A DNA stretch of 64,000 bases from DCFW01 sp963790715 (GTDB taxonomy: Bacteria > Bacteroidota > Bacteroidia > Bacteroidales > Bacteroidaceae), in the NCBI GenBank assembly GCA_963790715.1, contig CAWBPN010000018.1, forward strand, positions 1,116,001 through 1,180,000, read 5' to 3'. The translations under genes were made by a program, and so were the position numbers. Every line of letters begins with the position of its first letter. Position 1 is the first letter of the stretch. The notes beneath the pieces were generated by a model. The model saw only the letters and a program-made list of their open reading frames with translations. It had not been told where the DNA came from and did no database searches. Shown here piece by piece: positions 55,174-63,716 of the stretch.

Positions 55174-56862
55174 CTAGAAAGTAATAACTGTCCTCACTTT
55201 ATAACAGTAATTCTTATCGTAATCGTCGCATATATACAAACTACCTTCATTGAAGAGATTGATACCACAAGCCCAGTTGCTGCTATATTCTGACGAAGAC
55301 CAATAATGTTCATTATTATTATTAAACTTATCAGGTGTGACATAGTTGTCAACGGCGTTTAAATAGTTATTTATATTGTTTGCACATAATGACGAATAGT
55401 CGTTTATATCTCCAGTTTTGTCTTCATTATCCCAACGACACCAGCCTTCACTGCTTTTAGTCACATTTGTTGACAAACCTCCTAAGTTTATTAATATATC
55501 CCACCATTGTCCTACGCTTGGTAAGAACCAACCACTACTTCCAATAGGTGTGGTGAATGCAGTAGTTCCGTTTTCATTAGTTGTACCGTAATTTAATGCA
55601 TAATAAAATGCGGGATAGTTGCTTTTTAATGTTGAGGATCGTGTGTTGCTTATTGCGTGTGTTTCACAATACCCTTCTTTATCTGTTATAAATGTAGTAT
55701 AAGAATCATTATTATACCATTGATAAATATAATTTACTTTCCCATCATTGAGTATATCTACACCATTTTCTTCTGTTACTGAAGGCCCCCATACATAAGT
55801 TGATATTGGTGAAGTTGCATTTGTCAATGCCATAGCATAACCATGTGTCCATCCGTGAGCCTTATCTATTGCACTTGTTTTTTTACTGAACACTACACCT
55901 ATAGGATGAACATCAGCAGTTGCATGGTCTGCTAACAGTCCCCAACTGCCGTCACTGAAATAGTATTCAATTGGTATAGTTATGTTATAATCATATTCAT
56001 GTCCTGCCTGTAGTGGTGTGCTTATTGTTGGTTTGTAATAATAAGTGGTATTATAAACCTTTATTGCTATCATTTCCTTATTCTGCATGTTTTGTGGTAT
56101 AACCAAAGCAGTATATGTCGCCGAATAATTTGAATCCGGTGTTAATGAATAAGGAGTGATATATCCTGTGTTTGTTGAAGTAGCAGAGATTGAACCGTCA
56201 CTTCCTATTGTTCCTGATAAATCTATCGGAGTGTTAGATGTGCCTATAGTTATTGAAGTTATATTTGAAGGATCGGAAGCATAGCCCGGTCTTGTTACAT
56301 TTATTACAACTTTTGCCGTTTGGTGGTTGTATCGCAATTTTTTACTTCCATCGTAAGACAATGTACTCGTTAAATAAAGGAAATCGCTACTGTTATAATT
56401 CGATTCCGTTGATTGATCGCTATTTACTAACCAGGTTGTTGGCAATGAAGCACTGTATGGGAACCATGAAGTGATTGAAACATCATTTTTGTTAGCCCAA
56501 TAAAAAGGTGAAGAAGAAGTTATATTTCCACTGCCGTCAACGGAATATTGTTTTGTTGTGCCGCCTTGCTGTACAGCAATGCTTGCACCGTTCGGCCAAT
56601 AACCGTCGGCTGTGGAAGTACGAGTCATTTTGCTTACACTTAATGTTATCCCATTTGCAGGTTCTGCTGCACGTACGATCAAGCTTGTGCCGGAATGCTT
56701 TGTGGTATCAACTGCTGCTCGCGTTTGCGTGCGACTACAAATTTCAGCACTGAACGACATCGGTTCGCTTTTTCCTCCACTGCTGGCATCCTCGGCACAT
56801 CCGTAAAATATTGCAGATATGTTCAAACAAAATAACACTGTTATATAAACTCTACTTCTCAT
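55174..56862 (-). CDS. Array lipoprotein 3: fimbrillin-like with DUF1566/lectin-like C-terminus (type B)
   Basis: Surface lipoprotein of 562 residues (leader MRSRVYITVLFCLNISAIFY, lipidated cysteine in GCAEDASSGG). The mid region (VVINVTRPGYASDPSNITSI, NKEMIAIKVYNTTYYYKP) is shared with array gene 4 but not with type A genes. The C-terminal part is type B: HPIGVVFSKKTSAIDKAHGW, SSGWFLPSVGQWWDILINLG, CANNINNYLNAV, YWSSSEYSSNWACGIN and a final KVRTVITF. The terminal strand here is RTVITF where type A has RAVLAF. It has several extra cysteines in the C-terminal domain (CRW, CAN, ACG, ICD, YCY), more than other members. Confidence 0.77.
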   Translation of the reverse strand: MRSRVYITVLFCLNISAIFYGCAEDASSGGKSEPMSFSAEICSRTQTRAAVDTTKHSGTSLIVRAAEPANGITLSVSKMTRTSTADGYWPNGASIAVQQGGTTKQYSVDGSGNITSSSPFYWANKNDVSITSWFPYSASLPTTWLVNSDQSTESNYNSSDFLYLTSTLSYDGSKKLRYNHQTAKVVINVTRPGYASDPSNITSITIGTSNTPIDLSGTIGSDGSISATSTNTGYITPYSLTPDSNYSATYTALVIPQNMQNKEMIAIKVYNTTYYYKPTISTPLQAGHEYDYNITIPIEYYFSDGSWGLLADHATADVHPIGVVFSKKTSAIDKAHGWTHGYAMALTNATSPISTYVWGPSVTEENGVDILNDGKVNYIYQWYNNDSYTTFITDKEGYCETHAISNTRSSTLKSNYPAFYYALNYGTTNENGTTAFTTPIGSSGWFLPSVGQWWDILINLGGLSTNVTKSSEGWCRWDNEDKTGDINDYSSLCANNINNYLNAVDNYVTPDKFNNNNEHYWSSSEYSSNWACGINLFNEGSLYICDDYDKNYCYKVRTVITF

Positions 56863-56919
56863 TATTTATTGCATTAACTAATATATTATATCTTACGCGC
56901 GCTTATTTAAATAAATCGA

Positions 56920-58683
56920 TTAGAAAGCAAGAAGGCACCTGATCCTGAACAAAGTGTTTTTATTGCTATTGTCTAAATCCAAATTGCCATTTTTGTCAAA
57001 TCCGGTATTGTATGCACTGTAACAGTTATACTCTGACGCAGACCAATAATATTCACCCAAAGAGTAAGTATTGCTACCATCTCCATATGACATAACACTA
57101 TTACTAAACAAATCTGAAGTTCCATAATTATAACCATTATTTATGCCATAGCTACTTATTGCCGTTAAATAGTTATTTATGTTATTTGCGCATATTGATG
57201 AATAATTATTATTATTTCCACTTATATCTCCACCATACCAGCGCAACCAACCTGTGCTACTGTTTGTAATAGCAGTTTGCATTCCACCCAAATTTATTAA
57301 TATATCCCACCATTGTCCGACGCTTGGCAAATACCAACCGCTACTTTCGTTTGGTGCAGCATAAGATGTTGTTGTATTTTCAACATTTGTCCCAAAATTT
57401 AATGCATAATAAAATGGAGGGAGATACGCTTCTAGTGTAGATGGATATTCATTTGCTATTGCATGAGTTTCACTGTACCCGTCTTTATCAGCTATAAATG
57501 ACGTGTAATCACCATTACCATTATTTGAATTATAATTTATATACTTAAAACCATCAAATGAGGCTCCGGCTTCATCCGTTGATTGATAGCTTGTTCCTGC
57601 CCATATACAAGTTTTTGTTGAATAATTTGTTACCGCATTCGTCAGCGCCATCGCATAACCATGCGTCCATCCGTGAGCTTGATCTATTGCACTTGTCTTT
57701 TTACTGAACACTACACCTATTGGATGAACAGACGCTGTGGCATGATCAGCTAATGTCCCCCAACTACCGTCACTGAAATAATATTCTATCGGTATTGTTA
57801 TATTATAATCATACTCATGCCCGGCAAGTAATGACGTACTTGTTGTCGGCTTATAATAATAGGTGGTGTTATAAACTTTTATTGCTATCATTTTTTTATT
57901 CTGCATGTCTTGTGGAATTACCAATGCAATATATGTCGCTGAGTAATCTGAGGCCAAAGGCGTTGTTGAGTATGGAGTGATGTATCCAGTTGTTGTTGAA
58001 GTAGCTGTGATTGATCCGTCGCCTCCTACTGTGCCGGATAAATCTATTGGAGTATCCGATGTTCCTATAGTTATTGATTCTATATTTGAAGGATCGGAAG
58101 CATAGCCCGGTCTTGTTACATTTATTACAATCTTTGCAGTTTGATGATTGTATTTTAATGTCTTATTGCCATCATAAGACAATGTACCTGAAGAGTAAAG
58201 TAAATCGCTACCGTTATAATTCGATTCCGTTGATTGATCACTGTTTACCGACCAATTTGTTAGCAATGAAGCACTGTATGGAAACCACGAAGTGATGGAA
58301 ACATCATTTTTGTTAGTCCAATAAAAAGGTGAAGAAGAAGTTATATTTCCACTGCTGTCAACGGTATATTGTTTTGTTGTGCCGCCTTGCTGCACAGCGA
58401 TGTTTGCACCGTTAGGCCAATAGCCGTCAGCAGTGGAAGTACGAGTCATTTTGCTTACATTTAATGTTATTCTTTTTGTAGGCTCGGCAGCACTGACGAT
58501 TAAGTTCGTGCCGGAATTCTTTGTGGTATCAATAGCTGCACGCGTTTGCGTACGGTTACAAATCTCAGCGCTGAACGACATTGGTTTGCTTTCCCCTCCA
58601 TTGCTCGCATCCTCAGCACATCCGCAAAATATTACGGATATACTCAAACAAAATGACATTACTATATAAACTTTACTTCTCAT
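56920..58683 (-). CDS. Array lipoprotein 4: fimbrillin-like with DUF1566/lectin-like C-terminus (type B)
   Basis: Longest member, 587 residues (leader MRSKVYIVMSFCLSISVIFC, then GCAEDASNGGES). Closest to array gene 3: PGYASDPSNIESITIGTSDT in the middle and HPIGVVFSKKTSAIDQAHGW at the start of the C-terminal domain. It then carries a long, glycine/asparagine/tyrosine-rich insertion (about residues 495-545, NNGYNYGTSDLFSNS) before YYWSASEYNCYSAYNTGF and an end FRIRCLLAF. The insert would lie in a loop of the lectin-like fold, next to the expected ligand-binding face. Serine in WSSSE is replaced by alanine (WSASE). Confidence 0.77.
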   Translation of the reverse strand: MRSKVYIVMSFCLSISVIFCGCAEDASNGGESKPMSFSAEICNRTQTRAAIDTTKNSGTNLIVSAAEPTKRITLNVSKMTRTSTADGYWPNGANIAVQQGGTTKQYTVDSSGNITSSSPFYWTNKNDVSITSWFPYSASLLTNWSVNSDQSTESNYNGSDLLYSSGTLSYDGNKTLKYNHQTAKIVINVTRPGYASDPSNIESITIGTSDTPIDLSGTVGGDGSITATSTTTGYITPYSTTPLASDYSATYIALVIPQDMQNKKMIAIKVYNTTYYYKPTTSTSLLAGHEYDYNITIPIEYYFSDGSWGTLADHATASVHPIGVVFSKKTSAIDQAHGWTHGYAMALTNAVTNYSTKTCIWAGTSYQSTDEAGASFDGFKYINYNSNNGNGDYTSFIADKDGYSETHAIANEYPSTLEAYLPPFYYALNFGTNVENTTTSYAAPNESSGWYLPSVGQWWDILINLGGMQTAITNSSTGWLRWYGGDISGNNNNYSSICANNINNYLTAISSYGINNGYNYGTSDLFSNSVMSYGDGSNTYSLGEYYWSASEYNCYSAYNTGFDKNGNLDLDNSNKNTLFRIRCLLAF

Positions 58684-58771
58684 TTATTTACTTTATAACT
58701 TCTATTGTTTTTATTACTCCTTTATTTATAATTACTTGTTAAACATTTACTTATATGACTTTTTGTCGCCC

Positions 58772-60367
58772 TTAAAAGCTCAACACTGCACGGACATAGT
58801 AGCTAGTATTCTTATCGTTGAAACTAAGATCAACTATCGACGAATATAGACCGACAACACCTGCGTAAAGTTTGCTTTCATATTCGGACGACGACCAATA
58901 ATAATTATTACTATTTAGTGCAGATCCTCCTACAATTGTAAAACGATTATTCATATTATATGTTGCGGTAGTTGTTCTAATGCCCCAATTTGCATTTGCT
59001 GTTGAATTCTGATAAGATGACATATCCAACTTTCCTAAATTTGCTATTACATCCCACCACTGCCCCATACTTGGTAAATACCATCCGCTACTGTTGGTAG
59101 GAGCTGAAACCGTGTTTGAATAATTCTTTGCAACCTGAAATGCAGGATATGTGCTGTTTGCCATTCCGTATGTGAAGGTGCCTGAATAGCCACTGCTCAA
59201 ATCATTATAACAGGCCGTTTGTGTCGTTCTATCTGTTAATGACGTTGTTTCTGAATAAGATCCCCATGTCGTTGCTGCTTTCCCGTTTGCATCTTTCAAT
59301 GCTATAGCATAATTATGATAACCTTTTGCTTGTTCTTCCGGGCCTATCCTGTTTGAAAAGATAACTGCTATTGCCGTTCTTCCTGACGGAATAGGTAATG
59401 TACTCGTAGTTCCATCATCTAATAAATATGTGCCAGGCACTACTGGTATACTAGCACTTGGTACAGTCACATTATAATCATACTCATAACCTCCTTGAAG
59501 CACTGTGCTGCTTGTCGGTTTATAACAATAGGTATTCGACCCTACCGTTACATTTATGAATTGTTTGCCGTTCATATCCTGGGGTATCACCAATGCGGTG
59601 TATGTTGCAACATCCGATGCAGACGAAGGCGTCGATTGTTGATATGGTGTGATGCTACCGGTGTTTGCTGTTGTTGCCGTTATTACACCGTTGCTTCCTA
59701 CATTTCCGCTTAAGCTTATCGGTGTGCTTGTTGTGCCTATCGTTACGGATTTCACACTTGACGCATTTGTAACATCATTCGCTTTTACGATGTTTATAAC
59801 TACTTTCGCAGTTTCATGTGTGTATTGCAACTTATTGTTGTTGCCGCCTCCGTATGTGAAAGTATTTGATGCATATAGTAAATCGCTTGCGCCATAATCC
59901 ATTTCATTCGATGTCGACTGGTCGCTCTTTACCGACCAAGTTGTTGGCAGTGAAGAACTATATGGGAACCAAGAAGTGACTGAAACATTATTTTTGTTAG
60001 CCCAATAAAAAGGTGAAGAAGAAGTTATATTTCCACTGCCGTCGACTGTATATTGTTTTACTGTGCCGCCTTGCTGTACAGCAAGGCTTGCACCGTTAGG
60101 CCAATAGCCGTCGGCTGTGGAAGTACGAGTCATTTTGCTTACATTTAATGTTATTGCTTTTGCAGGTTCTGCTGCATGGACGATCAAGTTCGTACCGGAA
60201 TGCTTTGTGGTATCAACGGCTGCACGCGTTTGCGTACGGTTGCAAATCTCTGCGCTGAACAACATTGGTTCGCTTTTTCCTCCATTGCTCGCATCTTCAG
60301 CACATCCGTAAAATATTGCAGATATACTCAAACAAAATAACATTATTATATAAACTCTACTTCTCAT
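58772..60367 (-). CDS. Array lipoprotein 5: fimbrillin-like with DUF1566/lectin-like C-terminus (type A)
   Basis: Surface lipoprotein of 531 residues (MRSRVYIIMLFCLSISAIFY, GCAEDASNGG). Its middle third is almost the same as array gene 2 and array gene 7 (YGASDLLYASNTFTYGGG, HETAKVVINIVKANDVTNAS, YTALVIPQDMNGKQFINVTV), while its ends differ. The C-terminal part is type A: AIAVIFSNRIGPEEQAKGYH, SSGWYLPSMGQWWDVIANLG, YYWSSSEYESKLYAGVVGLY, ending YYVRAVLSF. It differs from gene 2 most strongly in the last 40 residues, where exposed positions change and framework positions stay. It lies 88 nt from both neighbours. Confidence 0.78.
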   Translation of the reverse strand: MRSRVYIIMLFCLSISAIFYGCAEDASNGGKSEPMLFSAEICNRTQTRAAVDTTKHSGTNLIVHAAEPAKAITLNVSKMTRTSTADGYWPNGASLAVQQGGTVKQYTVDGSGNITSSSPFYWANKNNVSVTSWFPYSSSLPTTWSVKSDQSTSNEMDYGASDLLYASNTFTYGGGNNNKLQYTHETAKVVINIVKANDVTNASSVKSVTIGTTSTPISLSGNVGSNGVITATTANTGSITPYQQSTPSSASDVATYTALVIPQDMNGKQFINVTVGSNTYCYKPTSSTVLQGGYEYDYNVTVPSASIPVVPGTYLLDDGTTSTLPIPSGRTAIAVIFSNRIGPEEQAKGYHNYAIALKDANGKAATTWGSYSETTSLTDRTTQTACYNDLSSGYSGTFTYGMANSTYPAFQVAKNYSNTVSAPTNSSGWYLPSMGQWWDVIANLGKLDMSSYQNSTANANWGIRTTTATYNMNNRFTIVGGSALNSNNYYWSSSEYESKLYAGVVGLYSSIVDLSFNDKNTSYYVRAVLSF

Positions 60368-60455
60368 TATTTGTTTAATTACTTCTATAGTCTTTTACTA
60401 TTCTCATTTTATAATTACATATTAAACATTGGTTTGTAATATCTTCTTGCTATAT

Positions 60456-62036
60456 TTAGAAAGCTATAATACTCCTATAAAGATTACCATAATAACTCTT
60501 ACTATTGACGTAAATTGGCACTGTATATTTTTTTGTGTATCCGAATGCGCAAGCGTTGTTGTCAGTATACTCAGACGATGCCCAATAACCACAATCGGAA
60601 TGTGGTGCCGTTGATGTTGCATTAGCTGTTTTAGCATTTGTGAAATACGATTGAAACTCGTTATATGCAGAGGAAGAAACCATTGAATAGCTATTCCACG
60701 ATGCTATACTTGTATTATATGATAATAATCCCAAGCCTTCATACATAGCTATTATTTCCCCTATACTTGGTAAATACCAACCACTTGATGAAGACGGAGC
60801 CGAAACAGTATAACCTGCCCCGCAATAATAAAACGCATAATCACTACTGTTTTTCCCATAACTATTCTTTATTCCTCCTACATATCCGCTTGACATATCC
60901 TTTAAAGCATTTGAAGGATTTGAATAATTATAATTTGATTGTAAAACACCACTTGATGAAGCCCAATAACTGTAATTTCCTCCATCTGCATCTGTCAAAG
61001 CAATGGCAAGGCCATTAGTATAGCCGGCTTCATAAGGTGCGCTTCCTTCAATGCCTGAACTAAAGATAACAGCTATCGGAGTTTTAGACGGATTCTCTGC
61101 CAATGTGCCACATGTACCGTCACTGAAATAATATTCTACTGGTATCGTTACATTATAATCAAACTCATAACCGCCTTGAAGTATAGTACTGCTTGTAGGT
61201 TTATAAAAATATGTGTTCGACCCAACCGTTACAGCTATGAATTGTTTACCGTTCATATCCTGAGGAATCACCAATGCCGTGTATGTGGCTACATCAGATT
61301 CTGATGAGGGTAACGGTTGTCGATATGGAGCGATAAAGTCTGTTGTTGTGGTCGTTGACGTTATTGTGCCGTTACCTCCTACGTTACCACTTAATTTTAT
61401 TGTACTATTTGACGTACCTATCGTTACGGATTTAATGCTAGACAAACTTGTTAAGCCATTGGCTTTCACTATATTTATCACGACTTTTGCCGTCTCGTGA
61501 TTATATTTCAATTCTTTACTTCCATCATAAGACAATGTACCGGCAGAGTAAAGTAAATCGCTACCGTTATAATTCGATTCCGTTGACTGGTTGCTGTTTA
61601 CTGTCCAAGTTGTTGGCAATGATGCACTGTATGGAAACCATGAAGTGACTGAAACATCGTTTTTGTTAGCCCAATAAAAAGGTGAAGAAGAAGTTATATT
61701 TCCACTGCCGTCAACTGTATATTGTTTTACTGTGCCACCTTGCTGTATAGCAAGGTTTGCACCGCTCGGCCAATAGCCGTCGGCTGTGGAAGTACGAGTC
61801 ATTTTGCTTACACTTAATGTTATTCCTTTTGCCGGTTCGGCTGTATGGACGATCAAGTTTGTGCCGGAGTGCTTTGAAGTATCAACAGCTGCACGCGTTT
61901 GGGTACGGTTGCAAATCTCTGCACTGAACGACATTGGTTCGTTTTTTCCTCCATTGCTCGCATCCTCAGCACATCCACAAAATATTGCAGATATGCTTAA
62001 ACAAAATAGCATTACTATATAAACTATACTTCTCAT
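60456..62036 (-). CDS. Array lipoprotein 6: fimbrillin-like with a distinct DUF1566-like C-terminus (type C)
   Basis: About 526 residues from the ATG at 62036 (MRSIVYIVMLFCLSISAIFC, GCAEDASNGGKNEP). A TTG at 62054 extends the frame into the stop of array gene 7 and is not a likely start. The N-terminal and central parts follow the common pattern (SPFYWANKNDVSVTSWFPYS, HETAKVVINIVKANGLTSLS). The C-terminal domain is a third type: IAVIFSSGIEGSAPYEAGYT, GLAIALTDADGG, SSGWYLPSIGEIIAMYEGLG, then YWASSEYTDNNACAF and an end NLYRSIIAF. It lacks the GQWWD block and has an aliphatic EIIAMYE instead, which is a common form in other DUF1566-like proteins. Confidence 0.77.
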   Translation of the reverse strand: MRSIVYIVMLFCLSISAIFCGCAEDASNGGKNEPMSFSAEICNRTQTRAAVDTSKHSGTNLIVHTAEPAKGITLSVSKMTRTSTADGYWPSGANLAIQQGGTVKQYTVDGSGNITSSSPFYWANKNDVSVTSWFPYSASLPTTWTVNSNQSTESNYNGSDLLYSAGTLSYDGSKELKYNHETAKVVINIVKANGLTSLSSIKSVTIGTSNSTIKLSGNVGGNGTITSTTTTTDFIAPYRQPLPSSESDVATYTALVIPQDMNGKQFIAVTVGSNTYFYKPTSSTILQGGYEFDYNVTIPVEYYFSDGTCGTLAENPSKTPIAVIFSSGIEGSAPYEAGYTNGLAIALTDADGGNYSYWASSSGVLQSNYNYSNPSNALKDMSSGYVGGIKNSYGKNSSDYAFYYCGAGYTVSAPSSSSGWYLPSIGEIIAMYEGLGLLSYNTSIASWNSYSMVSSSAYNEFQSYFTNAKTANATSTAPHSDCGYWASSEYTDNNACAFGYTKKYTVPIYVNSKSYYGNLYRSIIAF

Positions 62037-62050
62037 CTTTAATAAAGTTT

Positions 62051-63664
62051 TCAAAAAGCTATAACTGCACGTACATAGTAGACATTGTAGTCACTTTTAT
62101 AGTTGAAATGTAAATAAACATACGACGTGCAGAAGTAGATACGGTCCGCGAGGTTGTAACTATACTCGCTCGAAGACCAATACCAAGCAGTCATAAGTCC
62201 ATTTCCTCCGGCGGCTTTAAAGCAACTGTTTATATTGTTCAATGCAGTAGTAGTTGAAATTTCCTTACCATTATCACCATTTGTCTGATATGAAGATAAA
62301 TCCAACTTTCCTAAATTTGCTATCACATCCCACCATTGCCCCATACTAGGTAAATACCACCCACTACTATTTGGTGGAGTTGCTACAAGATTTGAATAAT
62401 TCTTAGCTGCCTGAAAAGCTGGATATGAATTGTTTGCCATTCCTCCTGAAAATATATTATCAGTATATGTAGCATCATAACCGCTACTCAAATCACTATA
62501 ATATTCGCTTAACTCAGTCTCATTCAGTAATTTCGTATCATTCGCATATGTATATGAATTACAATCAGAATATGGTCCCCATATATATGTACTATTGCTA
62601 ACATCATTCAACGCTATGGCATAATTATGATAACCTTTAGCCTGTTCTTCAGCACTTACTCTGTTTGAAAATACCACTGCTATAGGAGTTTTACCCTGAT
62701 TATCTGCCAATTTACCACATGTACCGTCACTAAAATAATACGTTTCTGCACTTGGTATCGTAATATTATAATCATACTCATAACCTCCTTGAAGCATTGT
62801 ACTGCTTGTTGGTTTATAACAATAGGTATTCGACCCTACCGTTACATTTATGAATTGTTTGCCGTTCATATCCTGGGGTATCACCAATGCGGTGTATGTG
62901 GCAGCATCCGATGCAGACGAAGGCGTCGATTGTTGATATGGCGTGATGCTGCCGGTACTTGCTGTTGTTGCCGTTATTGCACCGTTGCTTCCTACATTTC
63001 CACTTAAGCTTATGGGAGTGCTTGTTGCGCCTATCGTTACGGATTTCACACTTGACGCACTCGTAACGTCATTTGCTTTTACGATGTTTATAACTACTTT
63101 CGCAGTTTCATGGGTGTATTGCAATTTATTACTACTACCTCCTCCGTATGCAAAAGTGTTTGATGCATAAAGCAAGTCGCTAGCGCCGTAATCCGTTTCA
63201 TTTGATGTTGACTGGTCGCTCTTTACCGACCATGATGATGGCAATGAAGCACTGTATGGAAACCATGAAGTGACATAAACATTGTTTTTATTTGCCCAAT
63301 AAAAAGGCGAACCGGATGTGATGCTACCATCTGTGTTTACTGTATATGATGCAGTGTTGTTTCCAACATGTATTGCTACATTTGCATTACCTGGCCAACT
63401 GCCGTCGGCTGTGGTGACGCGGGTCATCTTGCTTACGCTCATCGTTATGTCTTTTGCCGGTTTGGTCGCACTTACTGTCAAACCGTAGTCTTTCGTCTTT
63501 GCCGTATCTGCTAACGCACGTGTCTGGACGCGACTGCCTATCTCAGCTGTGAAAGACATCGGTTCGTTTTTGCCTTCGCCGTTTCCTTCTTCAGAACATC
63601 CACTTAGCACTGCTGCCACTGGCATCGACAATAACATGAACGTAAACAAATAAACCCTCTTCAT
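62051..63664 (-). CDS. Array lipoprotein 7: mosaic fimbrillin-like protein with type A C-terminus
   Basis: 537 residues, first full gene of the array. Its first 130 residues differ from all other members (leader MKRVYLFTFMLLSMPVAAVL, then SGCSEEGNGEGKNEP; MSVSKMTRVTTADGSWPGNA), but from SPFYWANKNNVYVTSWFPYS onward it becomes almost identical to array genes 2 and 5 (KSDQSTSNETDYGASDLLYA, SVKSVTIGATSTPISLSGNV). The C-terminal part is type A (SSGWYLPSMGQWWDVIANLG, WYWSSSEYSYNLADRIYF, ending YYVRAVIAF). The abrupt switch in similarity marks a recombination breakpoint near the fimbrillin core. Its lipobox is followed by SEEGNGEG, again acidic as expected for surface display. Confidence 0.78.
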   Translation of the reverse strand: MKRVYLFTFMLLSMPVAAVLSGCSEEGNGEGKNEPMSFTAEIGSRVQTRALADTAKTKDYGLTVSATKPAKDITMSVSKMTRVTTADGSWPGNANVAIHVGNNTASYTVNTDGSITSGSPFYWANKNNVYVTSWFPYSASLPSSWSVKSDQSTSNETDYGASDLLYASNTFAYGGGSSNKLQYTHETAKVVINIVKANDVTSASSVKSVTIGATSTPISLSGNVGSNGAITATTASTGSITPYQQSTPSSASDAATYTALVIPQDMNGKQFINVTVGSNTYCYKPTSSTMLQGGYEYDYNITIPSAETYYFSDGTCGKLADNQGKTPIAVVFSNRVSAEEQAKGYHNYAIALNDVSNSTYIWGPYSDCNSYTYANDTKLLNETELSEYYSDLSSGYDATYTDNIFSGGMANNSYPAFQAAKNYSNLVATPPNSSGWYLPSMGQWWDVIANLGKLDLSSYQTNGDNGKEISTTTALNNINSCFKAAGGNGLMTAWYWSSSEYSYNLADRIYFCTSYVYLHFNYKSDYNVYYVRAVIAF

Positions 63665-63716
63665 CTTTGCTACTTATATTAACTTCTTAACTGTTATATC
63701 ACTTCTTGTATGCAAA

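Larger units (their letters stand above)
51664..63664 (-). repeat. Tandem array of seven paralogous surface lipoprotein genes
   Basis: Seven co-directional genes of 526-587 codons with short spacers. They share a nearly constant leader, a fimbrillin core and a variable C-terminal domain of at least three types (A in genes 2, 5, 7; B in genes 3, 4 and in diverged form gene 1; C in gene 6). Spacers of 73-88 bp are similar in sequence, so the unit of duplication appears to be gene plus spacer. Confidence 0.8.

Noticed and set aside
53520..63664. Internal plus-strand open frames of 60-123 residues within the array
   Set aside because: They recur at the same place in each paralog because the underlying gene is repeated; all are antisense shadows.
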